Assembly: GCA_023091735.1 (NCBI GenBank)
Contig: JALKBU010000965.1
Span: 1 to 19,451, forward strand
Origin: Trichomonas tenax
Lineage: Eukaryota > Parabasalia > Trichomonadida > Trichomonadidae
DNA: 19,451 nucleotides
Direction: 5' to 3'
Below are positions 7,261 through 16,848 of this stretch, in pieces. The position numbers and the translations under genes are program-made. Positions within the stretch are counted from its first letter, which is position 1, and each line of letters begins with the position of its first letter. The notes beneath the pieces are model-generated. The model saw only the letters and a program-made list of their open reading frames with translations, was not told the origin of the DNA and searched no databases.

Positions 7261-10003
7261 AAAATTCAACTTCTTGCAATGAAAACTGTTTTTCGGTCTC
7301 TTCCCAGTTTGATTTCACAGTAATTTTAGGGATAGGGAAACTCCAATCTTCGACGTCTTTATTTTCCTTCTTTGAGTGATGTCGTTTTCTCCTTCTTTTC
7401 TCTCCTGATTTAGCATCGGAGTTCTTTCCTTGCGCAGGTGTTGATTCTGACTTTGAAGCAGTTTCTTTCCCAGACTCTGACTTCTTTTCTATTTCTTTTC
7501 CTGAGCTAGACTTCCTCTCATTTTCTTTGGCAGAGCCAGATTTCTTATCGGATTTGGAATTTTTAGGTGTTACATCAGCTTTTCCTTTTTCATGTTTATC
7601 ATCGGAGTTCTTTGAATTAGCAAAATTATTCCTCTCCAATGACCTTGGCGTTGGAAGTGGAGATTGAAGAAATTCTTGACTGCCTGATTTAATCATATTA
7701 CTTGCTGGAGTTCCTGCGGTTTGCAATGACGCTTTTAATGGTTCTCGTTTGCTTACTCCAAGAAGTTTAATCAATGATGATGAAGGAGTCAATCGAGCAA
7801 CTTTTCCATTTGGAGCCTTTTGACCAGACTTAGTCGGACTTATTGGTTTAGAACCTTCATTAGTGATGCTACGCGATGAAACACTTCGAGACGCTTGTGA
7901 TGAAATGGCAGGCATCAAAGATAATCCACCGCCTTCGGAAGCTTCGGATTCAGAGTTAGGAGCAGATAATGATGCAGGAGAAGCAATGCTTGTATTCTTA
8001 GTTATGTCTGCTCTCTTTTCATCAGGGTTTGAGTAGATCTTGTGTGGCGAAATTGGTGGCGTAGGACGTGGCGAATGAATTGGGACATCATTTTTATCAG
8101 GTAAGTTTGAAATAAATCTTGGGAATCTTTCTGAATTATTCTCGAAATAAACAGTGAATGGAGAATCGAAGTATGAGTCACTGGGGCCTTCTTTACTTCT
8201 ATATTTGGACAAAATTTCCTTGAGCTGAGAATCCGATATTCTTTTGAGCTTTGCGAGGTATTCCATATCATTTACTGGATATGAAGCACAAATATCATTT
8301 TTAACATCGAGTGAAGCATTGAGATAATCAATAACTGAAGCAGATTTGTTCGGTGATGCTCCATCAGCGATTAAAACTTTTGGTGCTTTCTCTGATTTGA
8401 TGAGTTTCGTTATTTCCTTCAATCCCTCATCGCCACATTTGGAATCTGATATATCGAGGAATTCAAGTATCTCTTGACGTTTAATAATGGAATCTATAAA
8501 ATCACCAATCTTCTTTTCCAGCACTTCGTTTTCTCTAAATACCAAATGCTTGATTGAATAATTTTCTGTAATGAAAACACAGAACGAATCAAATTCTTGA
8601 TTATCCTGTTTAAAACATCCGCTCACAGATAAATACTCGAGACATTCATTATGTTTGACGAAATTACGTAATTCCGATGAAACTGTGTTCCTATCCCAAA
8701 CAAGAGATTTGAGATTCTGCAATTTGAATGAATTTAAGAACTTATAAATGTTTGGAAATCTAACTTTGAAATTACTGATCGAGAGTTTGAATTCTTTATC
8801 ATTTTGCTCTTTGATGCGTTTGAAAAGCGATTGTATGCATTCTTCTCCACAGCTGACATTATCAATGAGTATTTTCGTGAGTTTTGGTGGTAATGAATAC
8901 GTATCTGGAAGAATTTCTTCGAATGTATTATTTGATAAATTAACAGCGATGAGATCATTGAAATTCAGATTTGTAAACTTGATAAGTGCTTTTCCGATGT
9001 CCAGTTGACAGTCTGATAACGAAAGATAGGTAATATTCGTGATTTTTGGAAGTAACGCGAATAGATTTAATCCATGTGTTGAATCTAAATTTAAGTAAAC
9101 TAATCTGTTGAGAGAAAGATCATTGATGAAACTTAAGTGGAAATTCGAAAGAACTTTGATATTCATGCAATTAATCATCGATAATGAAGTTATTTTCTTA
9201 TTTTGTAGAATTTGTTGTAGATTCTTCAAATTCGCTTCCGTGAGAGTTGTATTGTTATATGTAATCGCGCTTAATGATGATCCTTTATCCGACAAATATA
9301 ATTTTATGTAATTTTCGACTTGATCTGTTACAGATTCCTTTATTTCGATGTGCTCGATCATACCTGTGTCTTTGATGCAACTTGTCAAAAGATTCCAATT
9401 TTTTGCTAAGAATGTTGAAGATAAAACAAAGGTTTGTATTGTTGGAAGCAGAGGAATGAGATCAACAAACCATGAAATAACAGAAGCACAATTAGGTATT
9501 TTTGAAAAATCAATTTCGAAAGGATGAAAGGTAATGAAATCCGAAATAATGCCGATAGGAGCTGTGTTCTGCGGATTTTTGCTGTATTTGATTTTCTGCT
9601 TTAATCGTAATAATGCGGAATTTGGATTCGGCTGCGCGAAAGTATTTAGTACTGTAGCTCCGGTTTCAAACATTTCCGACGGTTTAAGTATACGTGGAAG
9701 TATATCCGATGTGATTTCATAGACTTTTTCAATTTCGTCGAAATCAATCGAAATTCGAGATTCGTTAAACTCAAAATAAACAATCGAATCACGGAAAAAT
9801 ATCTTTTTGAGACTAAACCATGAATACGCATTTACACTAAAAGTTGTTTCTAATCTGTAAACATCAAAATGTGTGTCTGATATCGAAATGTAGACGTCAA
9901 TGGTATTATTCGGATGAGAGATATCTCTTCCTTGCGTTATCAGGCGAATGTTCTCTCCCCTTGATCGAGCCCCTGACTGAATCCGGGGGAGAATTTCGCT
10001 CAT
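7235..10003 (-). CDS. CARMIL-like leucine-rich repeat protein with disordered tail
   Basis: 922 residues from the ATG at 10001-10003. Residues about 20-115 are beta-rich (IDVYISISDTHFDVYRL), consistent with an N-terminal PH-like domain. About 180-560 carries irregular LRRs of the RNase-inhibitor type (LVYLNLDSTHGLNLF near 306; LEFLDISDSKCGDEGL near 513). About 600-640 is a helical linker, and 642-655 is Pro-rich (SPRPTPPISPHKIYS). From there to about 880 the protein is disordered, Ser/Lys-rich, with about four imperfect 10-residue repeats (KSGSAKENER, KSSSGKEIEK, KSESGKETAS) at about 819-854 and a basic patch KRRRKRHHSKK near 867. The end is a short conserved-looking segment. PH-like + LRR + Pro-rich tail is the CARMIL layout (actin capping-protein regulators at the membrane). 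I see no clear CPI motif, so a CARMIL role is inference. The stop is TAA, inside a hairpin. Confidence 0.88.
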   Translation of the reverse strand: MSEILPRIQSGARSRGENIRLITQGRDISHPNNTIDVYISISDTHFDVYRLETTFSVNAYSWFSLKKIFFRDSIVYFEFNESRISIDFDEIEKVYEITSDILPRILKPSEMFETGATVLNTFAQPNPNSALLRLKQKIKYSKNPQNTAPIGIISDFITFHPFEIDFSKIPNCASVISWFVDLIPLLPTIQTFVLSSTFLAKNWNLLTSCIKDTGMIEHIEIKESVTDQVENYIKLYLSDKGSSLSAITYNNTTLTEANLKNLQQILQNKKITSLSMINCMNIKVLSNFHLSFINDLSLNRLVYLNLDSTHGLNLFALLPKITNITYLSLSDCQLDIGKALIKFTNLNFNDLIAVNLSNNTFEEILPDTYSLPPKLTKILIDNVSCGEECIQSLFKRIKEQNDKEFKLSISNFKVRFPNIYKFLNSFKLQNLKSLVWDRNTVSSELRNFVKHNECLEYLSVSGCFKQDNQEFDSFCVFITENYSIKHLVFRENEVLEKKIGDFIDSIIKRQEILEFLDISDSKCGDEGLKEITKLIKSEKAPKVLIADGASPNKSASVIDYLNASLDVKNDICASYPVNDMEYLAKLKRISDSQLKEILSKYRSKEGPSDSYFDSPFTVYFENNSERFPRFISNLPDKNDVPIHSPRPTPPISPHKIYSNPDEKRADITKNTSIASPASLSAPNSESEASEGGGLSLMPAISSQASRSVSSRSITNEGSKPISPTKSGQKAPNGKVARLTPSSSLIKLLGVSKREPLKASLQTAGTPASNMIKSGSQEFLQSPLPTPRSLERNNFANSKNSDDKHEKGKADVTPKNSKSDKKSGSAKENERKSSSGKEIEKKSESGKETASKSESTPAQGKNSDAKSGEKRRRKRHHSKKENKDVEDWSFPIPKITVKSNWEETEKQFSLQEVEFYLRQSIHT

Positions 10004-10619
10004 TTATTTTTACCTAAAACTATCGACGTTTTGTTATTTACATTCAATACAATAAAACTACAATTTTTGATATCTCATGTGATAGTGGTTTAATTTTATT
10101 CATAATTTTGAAAAAAAAATATAATTACCGCCTGTTTATTTTTGTCACACCCTAAATTTGAATCAAAAATGTTGATTCATTATTGAAATTGATTTCCTCA
10201 ATTTCCTTAATGACAATACAGCTTCAAACTTTCACATGATATTCTATATATATGAATTACAATTATACACCAAAGCATAACTATTCATATTCATTATTTA
10301 TTCTCAAATTCGCAGTTTTAATTAATATGCATTATTTGAACATTTTCCGCAATTATAACATCAGGACTTGTATTTCAATAATAAGTATGATACCTCATTA
10401 GTCTACAAAGTGCACATGTAAAACGCCCAAATACTTGAAAAATTATTCACTTGATATCTGCAATTTGATTCCTGAATAATTTGATTGAAATTTTAGTAGT
10501 ATGATCCACAGGAATATACCATTGCTATGTCAAATGCTTTGACTGTGTATTCATTAGTGAAGATTGGAAAATAAACTCACTTTCACCCCGGTTTATTTTT
10601 GTTCGACCCATTTTACAAA
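10004..10619. other. Divergent intergenic promoter region
   Basis: 616 bp between the start of the LRR gene (-) and the USP gene (+), so it should hold both promoters. It is AT-rich with no ORF. Two copies of GTTTATTTTTGT followed by a conserved ACCC lie at 10134-10152 and 10591-10609. An initiator-like TCACTTT is at 10577-10583. Confidence 0.55.
10577..10583 (+). promoter_or_regulatory. Initiator-like element of the USP gene
   Basis: TCACTTT fits the trichomonad initiator pattern and would give a 5' leader of about 41 nt before the ATG at 10620. That is longer than usual, so this is a weaker case than the one at 17935-17943. Confidence 0.3.
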
Positions 10620-13463
10620 ATGTCTGCAATTGCGCCGTATAAATTTCACAAGATATGGGACACTCCTGCACTGAACAAAATGACACAGAAGTTCGCCACT
10701 TCCAACGACTTCCAGATTAATAACCTTTATTACCGCTTTCACTGCTTCGTTCCTGGAGCAATTAAACCAGACTTGTATTATATTGGCGTTTCGTGCCTAA
10801 ATCCACCGCCATTGGGCCACTCTGTGACAATAAAAGTCAAATTGCTGCACAAAAAGCCATACGTCATGAAAGATTCGCAAGCTTATTTCACAAACGAAAC
10901 AAAAACACATATTATCGATGAAGGATTATCAGAGAAAGAAGTAACACGCGTTTGGAACAAAGGAAAACTCGGAATAGACGTCACAATCGAATACACAAAG
11001 GCTGCACAGCCAAAACCAGTTTCTATCAATTATCGTGAGCTCACTGGCCATGTAGGTCTTGTAAACCAAGCCTCCACATGCTACATGAACTCTGTGCTTG
11101 AAATGCTCTTCTACATTCCGGCTTTCCGCAAATTAATCTTTTCAATTCCAAATTCAACAGGAATTCCTTTAGCGCTGCAGCAACTGTTCACACTTCTCCA
11201 GCTATCGCCAACATCACCAACGACAACTGATCTCATTAAGTCATTCGGATGGACAAGTCAAGATGCATTCATGCAGCATGATATTCAGGAATTCATTCGT
11301 GTATTGATTGACAATCTCGAAGAGAAGTTAAACAAGACCGAGTTGAAAGGCCAACTTGGCTCTCTTCTCTCTGGTGAAACAGCCGTACAAATCAAGTGTG
11401 TTAACTCTGATTTTAAGAAAGAAACACCAGAAATTTTCTACGATCTCACATTAACTGTTAAAGGAAAGAAAGATGTTTATGCAAGTCTCGCTGAAATCTG
11501 TGAAGACGAATTATTCACAGGAGATAATCAATACGAAGTCGAAGCTGGACACAAGGAAGATGCAATCAGATCAACACGCCTGAAGCGTCTCCCACCAATT
11601 CTCATGTTCCATCTCGTAAGATTCCAATATTCGATGACGTCACCAACAGGAATGGAAAAGGTTACAGACAGATATGAATATCCGACATTCCTCGATTTGG
11701 GCCCATACACGGACAGTCAAGGACCAGCTGAGTATGATTTGCTTGCTGTTTTGGTCCATCTCGGCGGCAGCTGGGGTGGACATTATATTGCTTACTGCAA
11801 ATCAGCCGAAAAATGGTTCAAATTCAATGACGAAAAAGTTGAAGCAGTCAGAGAAGAAGAGGCGGTCCAAGGAAACTACGGTGATGCTCACAGCAGCCAT
11901 CACGCTTATTACTTATGCTATGTTAAGAGAAGCGAAGCTAAGTGGGTCATGAATGAATCATTCGATCTTCCTAAGTTCTTGAAGAACTATTATGAAGAGA
12001 AGCGCGAAGATTTAGATCCATCGATGGTTGCTGTAAGATTCGCAAACACAGATAAGCGCATACTCGTGAAGAAGACATCATTAGTCCAAGAACTCAGTCA
12101 GAAAGAGTTGTGGAAAGCTGATGGTCAAAACTTCCCAATTGAGCTTTTGAATCCAAGGAAGCAGATATCAGAGTACTTCGATAAGAGTGCCGCTGTATAC
12201 GAAGCTGATTTCGATACTAAATCAATTGCAAATCCAAAAGTTTTCGACATTGCTTACTTTTCACGAAAGGACATTAAGATGGTCAACTTTGGACTCAAAC
12301 CATTCAATGAAGCGAAGAGTGTTAAAAATCTCGGTAATACAATATGCGAACTTGTTGGAATCCCAGAAACAACGAACCTTTCCTGCTTCGATGCTGATGG
12401 TAACCAGATCAAAGACGATATTAGACTTTCGGAGCTTGAGACTCACAGACTTATTTTCCAACCAGATGAGTTAAATGTTGAGATCAAGCAAGAATTAGTG
12501 AGCGATAATGATAATCAATCCATTTTGAAGATCAGAAACTTAATCCCAGAGATTGTTCTCGACACCATTCCACGTTTCATCAATCACGTCAAGCGCTGTG
12601 TCCATGTTGTGGTCAGCGGCATTGGTGAGGATATCACGATCGAAATGCCTGATATCATGCCGCTCAAAGTCCTTATTATGTGCATCAGGAAATCGAAGAA
12701 CATCAGCGAGGAAGATGGTGTTGCAATCTATATCAAGGAAGATGGTGATATCATCAACACAAAGGCTTCTTCAAAGTTACGCGATGCTCTTGAAGTCAAA
12801 GAACAATTCAGTCAGTTCATGAAGATTAAATGTTTCGCAAAGGTAATGAATGGAATCTCTCAGGCTGATGTTGATACAATGATCACTGTATCATTCGATG
12901 TCCATAATGACATGTTCGACAAGCAAGATACATTTACTTCCCAATTATCAATCAACATGCTATTGTCTGAATTGCTTAATAAGGTTTCACTGCAAGTATT
13001 CAAAGAGCCGAAACCAATGCGCATCATTGAGATCAACCATTCTAGAATCACTAGAATTTTCTCTGATAAAGACACTGTTGCTGACATCATTAACAAGTCA
13101 ATCCGTGCTGAAGTAATACCAGAAGATCAAATCAATAAGCGCCTCATTCCAATTGCTTTTTCATACAATCCGCAGAACCCGATGACAGGTACATTCCTTT
13201 CTCCTTTCTTGATAACAATGAATGAGGATGAAACATTTGATCTTACCGAGTCAAGAATATTGTCAATGATCACAACAGAAATCCAAGAGTTCATGTATTA
13301 TTTACTTGTCGGTACTCGTTATGTCGCTATTCAAGATTACCACAAGATTGAAGAATTGACACGCTACAGTAAGAACTACGAACTCTTCTTAACATTGACA
13401 CAGAGCGAACTTCAAAAGTTCATCCAACGTAACCAGAATCAATCCATCAGAATATTGAATTAA
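10620..13463 (+). CDS. USP7/UBP15-like ubiquitin carboxyl-terminal hydrolase
   Basis: A 947-residue cysteine protease that removes ubiquitin from proteins (peptidase family C19). I chose the ATG at 10620. The frame opens 21 nt earlier only at a TTG. Residues about 30-126 fit a short MATH-like domain. The catalytic domain spans about 142-438: Cys box GLVNQASTCYMNS with Cys154, QHDIQEF (219-225) as in USP7, His box GGHYIAYC with His388, and Asp404 in FKFNDEKV. The Cys-to-His spacing (234) is close to that of USP7. The zinc-ribbon position (about 245-275) lacks its CxxC pairs, as in USP7. Residues about 450-947 correspond to the USP7 C-terminal ubiquitin-like domains. Family and activity are confident; orthology to USP7 is likely. 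It is divergent from the LRR gene. The TAA lies in the palindrome GAATTAATTC (13457-13466). Confidence 0.96.
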   Translation: MSAIAPYKFHKIWDTPALNKMTQKFATSNDFQINNLYYRFHCFVPGAIKPDLYYIGVSCLNPPPLGHSVTIKVKLLHKKPYVMKDSQAYFTNETKTHIIDEGLSEKEVTRVWNKGKLGIDVTIEYTKAAQPKPVSINYRELTGHVGLVNQASTCYMNSVLEMLFYIPAFRKLIFSIPNSTGIPLALQQLFTLLQLSPTSPTTTDLIKSFGWTSQDAFMQHDIQEFIRVLIDNLEEKLNKTELKGQLGSLLSGETAVQIKCVNSDFKKETPEIFYDLTLTVKGKKDVYASLAEICEDELFTGDNQYEVEAGHKEDAIRSTRLKRLPPILMFHLVRFQYSMTSPTGMEKVTDRYEYPTFLDLGPYTDSQGPAEYDLLAVLVHLGGSWGGHYIAYCKSAEKWFKFNDEKVEAVREEEAVQGNYGDAHSSHHAYYLCYVKRSEAKWVMNESFDLPKFLKNYYEEKREDLDPSMVAVRFANTDKRILVKKTSLVQELSQKELWKADGQNFPIELLNPRKQISEYFDKSAAVYEADFDTKSIANPKVFDIAYFSRKDIKMVNFGLKPFNEAKSVKNLGNTICELVGIPETTNLSCFDADGNQIKDDIRLSELETHRLIFQPDELNVEIKQELVSDNDNQSILKIRNLIPEIVLDTIPRFINHVKRCVHVVVSGIGEDITIEMPDIMPLKVLIMCIRKSKNISEEDGVAIYIKEDGDIINTKASSKLRDALEVKEQFSQFMKIKCFAKVMNGISQADVDTMITVSFDVHNDMFDKQDTFTSQLSINMLLSELLNKVSLQVFKEPKPMRIIEINHSRITRIFSDKDTVADIINKSIRAEVIPEDQINKRLIPIAFSYNPQNPMTGTFLSPFLITMNEDETFDLTESRILSMITTEIQEFMYYLLVGTRYVAIQDYHKIEELTRYSKNYELFLTLTQSELQKFIQRNQNQSIRILN

Positions 13464-13571
13464 TTCTTCATAACTGTTTATATAAAAAAACATTATTTAT
13501 TCTCTTTCAAAAATGTGCTTTAGATTTCAAGCGTTGACACCACTGCCGCTTCCACTTGGTTCTTGTTTCTT

Positions 13572-15205
13572 TTAACTTCTGCTGCTGTCCTTCTGATCGG
13601 AACCTTTCTTGTGGAAAACGAAAAGCCAAAGGAGAACAACAATGATGACAATGACAACGAGAACTGCAATGACAATTCCAACAATCATTCCTGCATTGGA
13701 CTTTGAGCTTCTGGTTCCGGATTCTTCACTTTCTTGTCTCGACTGACTTGTTTCATAACTGAACGAGTCAGGATTTGTAAACTCGTTGTTTGCTTCATCA
13801 GCAGTCATCGCATACATATTTTCGGAATCTGGGAGTCTTCCAAGCATTGGTGGAATTAAATGTTCTTCATCAGCATATGATGATTTCATTTCTCCAATAT
13901 TTATTGTAATCTTGGAGAGACCGGGATCTTCTTCAGAAGGAACAAAGAAATATGTTCAACTAATTGCATTTTCTTCATAAGAACCTTTTGCAAGCTCTTT
14001 ATTTTTCTTCAATATTTTCATTGCTTTATCGCTTGAGAAAGATACATCGTGCCAACGTTTCCAGTGCGGATTAGCATCATTGCCAAAGATGAATCTTTGG
14101 CATAAGGGATTTTGAAAATCTTGTCATCTCTGTAAATATAAAACATGTGACTTTTAATGTTTCTGTCCATTGTCAATGTTTCAATCGGGCATTGATCACT
14201 TTCGCATTTGATACTATAAATGCTGAATTTCATTTTTGGAACAACATTTGGATTCTTGTATTTATACGATTCTGTATTAAACTTTGTAGAATAGACAGCT
14301 CTAGAATTTGTGGTGATTTTTTGATCTAGTGCAATATCGTTAACTCTGACTGTATATGATATGTTTGAGCCTAAAATAATGCCACCAACTCAACATAATT
14401 GCTCACCATTCTTAAGCTGATAGGACCATTTATCCATGTCTCCAAAAGTATTTATGATATAATACTTACACTCATCATAATATGACCCAAACAGATCAGT
14501 TAAAGAATGAGCAATTTCTGTGTTAGGATTAAATTAAGATGAACTCCATTCACGAATAGAAACGGTTCCTGAATGGATGCGGTATTTAGCAGGCCAGAGG
14601 TCATCGTCATTATATGGTTCAGTTGACTCAGATGTTATTAACAATAATCCTGGCTGAGTAAGGAATTTAATTTCTGAAATTAAAATGGCCTTGTTATAAA
14701 TTTCTATTGACTTTGCTTGTTCTGCATCAAGGACAAATGACTCTCTCAAGCTTCCATTATATGTGGAATATGAAATATTCACTTTGGATGTTGTTGAGAA
14801 TTTGATGGACTTTAGTGGTTTATCGACATAAACCCTGACATCGTCATTAGATGAGATGTCAAGTTTACCAAGATGCTGTGTAATGATTCCATCACCAATC
14901 AATGGAATGAAATCGAGCTTGCAAATCTAATCATAGCAGTTGACATTGTAAAACAGTTCGCGATTATCATATCTAATAATGTGTGAAACAGGTAATTCAG
15001 ATGGCTTAAATAACTTATTTGTAAATGTGGCATCATTTGGTAAGATTGCTCGGACTTCAATCGTTCCGTTAGATTTGATTAGTGTATCTAAATATTTAAC
15101 TGTGACGCATTGATTACAAGTGATAGTGTGCATCCATGTAGAGGTGTCGAGCAAGATTGAGCATTCTCTGTTAATCCTATAGAGCCTCAGTAAAGCGAGA
15201 AACAC
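13572..15205 (-). pseudogene. Pseudogene of a single-pass membrane (surface) protein
   Basis: Minus-strand coding-like sequence of about 545 codons. One frame runs from 15205 to about 14100, interrupted by TAG (14927-14929), TAA (14534-14536) and TGA (14390-14392). Near 14100-14130 it shifts by one base into a second frame that continues to the natural end at 13572, interrupted by TGA (13956-13958). No ATG is available. The 5' end reads KPFFVFLALL after an in-frame TAA, like the remnant of a signal peptide. Positions 14534-15205 look like an ectodomain (CNQC motif near 15110). Near the C-terminus is a 23-residue hydrophobic segment (IVGIVIAVLVVIVIIVVLLW) then a basic anchor HKKGSDQK, giving type I topology. 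No family recognised. It is convergent with the USP gene 108 bp away. Several sequencing errors are an unlikely alternative. Confidence 0.82.
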
Positions 15206-15226
15206 GAAAAATGGTTTTTAAAAAAC

Positions 15227-15259
15227 AAAGTTCTCAATTTAAAATAAAGTTCTCAATTT
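15227..15259. repeat. Tandem duplication, 19-bp period
   Basis: AAAGTTCTCAATTT occurs at 15227-15240 and again at 15246-15259, separated by AAAAT. It lies immediately upstream of the pseudogene's 5' end, where its promoter or start codon should have been. Confidence 0.6.
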
Positions 15260-15918
15260 CGTGATAAAGCCGTTTTGTGTTTTGCTCTATATCAAATAAT
15301 ATGCAGAAATTTATGATTTTTTTGTTGAAAAATTAATGGTTTTATTTTTTATGTTAAATCTTTTAAATATAGCATTGCCATATGAAGTACATCTTATTTT
15401 TATTATTTTTGTCCTCACAACTCTTATTTTTATTAATGTGATGTGGTTATTATTTATCATTAGAAAAGACCACTTTAAGCATATATTTTATCTTTGAAAA
15501 TTATGTCATATATTCTATATGAAGTGCTTTATATGGTATCCTATTGTTGATAGGATTTTTCTTGTAAATGTTGTGATATTCTTTCATTTACATGACCGTG
15601 AATTGTTAATAAAATCTTCCGAAAAATCAATTTTATCTTTATAAAAAGGATAATATTAGCCTTTAGAGAATAAAGATTGAAGAAATTTTGAAAAAATAAA
15701 AAACGTTTTAGAAATCTTAAAATTTCCATCAATAAAAATCTCGTACTGTAGTATTAGAGACTGATAAGTTTTTTTTTAGTTTTTCAAAGAAAAAGTAACT
15801 TTAATATATAGCATGTAGTAAAAGTTAAATTTTTAAATTTTTATTTTTTTTTGCCTTGTAAACTATTGAAAAGTAACTGAAATATTTTTCAAGATCTCAA
15901 CATTGAATTAAAGAATAT

Positions 15919-15977
15919 CATAATTTGGCCAAAATTGAGACTCCACTTCGCTCCATCTCAATTTTGGCCAAATTATG
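15919..15977. repeat. Perfect 22-bp inverted repeat with 15-nt loop
   Basis: The left arm (15919-15940, core TTTGGCCAAAATTGAGA) is exactly complementary to the right arm (15956-15977). The loop is CTCCACTTCGCTCCA. A perfect match of this length with a GC-containing core (TTTGGCCAAA) is unlikely by chance. A miniature inverted-repeat element, fold-back element or structured RNA are the alternatives. Confidence 0.85.
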
Positions 15978-16848
15978 GAAAAATCAAACAGGACGATATA
16001 CTAGTATTATTGTACTTTCCTGGAACTTTTTGCCTTAACTTTTCGCATGTTTATGTAGTTTCACTTTTCCAAATATATCTTCGGTAAAATTCGAAGGTTT
16101 TATCACAAAAATCAAATTTTTAAAAATGTTGGCCTCCTTAATGGCTGACTCCGCTGCATGAGCTTGCAGAGGCATCAATCATATGACGGCAATACAGATT
16201 CATAGAGCGCATGACATCCACAACAGAAATATTCTTCAATATCTAATTTTGTGAATTGAATCAATTTAATTTTCGACTTTACTTAGCTCTCCTCTCCTGG
16301 CTTGGTTTTGCATCACATGCCATACATCATACTACTCTAACCACTCATTAAAACTCATTACATTTCGAGACTGATATCTCATGGTATTACATTTTCGTGG
16401 CAAAGTTCGGCATTATATACACATACATGAGCATAGTGATATATCGAACTCTCGCTGCATATTATTTTTTTTTTGTTTACATACCAATTTGACATGACAA
16501 TTCATAAAGTTTATTTGTCAAAAAGCACACAACATCAAAATGATTGTATTATTATGAATTTCCAAAAAAAAAAACTATAGTTGCCATGTAATATCCAACG
16601 TTCTTATTTGTATTTAAATATATGTAAAACTCCATTCAATGAGATAAATGAGAAATACAACAACTCTTTTGCAATTAAATTCAATTCTGAATTGATTTTC
16701 GATTAAAGGTTTCCGACTCTTAACCTTAAATCAAATAACAACTTTTAAAACATAAATGTTTTTTTCTGGCATTAAAAAATATAGTTTAGATATTTTGAAA
16801 ATGTAGAGCGTATGCAAAACTACATAAATGAGCAGTGAAAGGGAAACA

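Larger units (their letters stand above)
15206..16848. other. 1.6-kb AT-rich spacer with inverted repeat
   Basis: Between the 5' end of the pseudogene and the 3' end of the hydrolase-like gene, both on the minus strand. No convincing gene is present. It contains a 19-bp tandem duplication (15227-15259), a perfect 22-bp inverted repeat (15919-15977) and a less AT-rich patch at about 16130-16340 with no open frame. The patch includes a small hairpin CTGCA-TGAGCT-TGCAG near 16155. The rest is low-complexity A/T. Confidence 0.6.

Noticed and set aside
8002..9831. Several ORFs of 60-90 codons overlapping the LRR gene in other frames
   Set aside because: They are shadows of the long minus-strand gene, with no independent start signals.
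13956..14392. TGA read as Trp (alternative genetic code) to rescue the disrupted gene
   Set aside because: The same gene also carries TAG, TAA and a frameshift, the 139-residue gene ends with TGA, and intact genes here use TGG for Trp.
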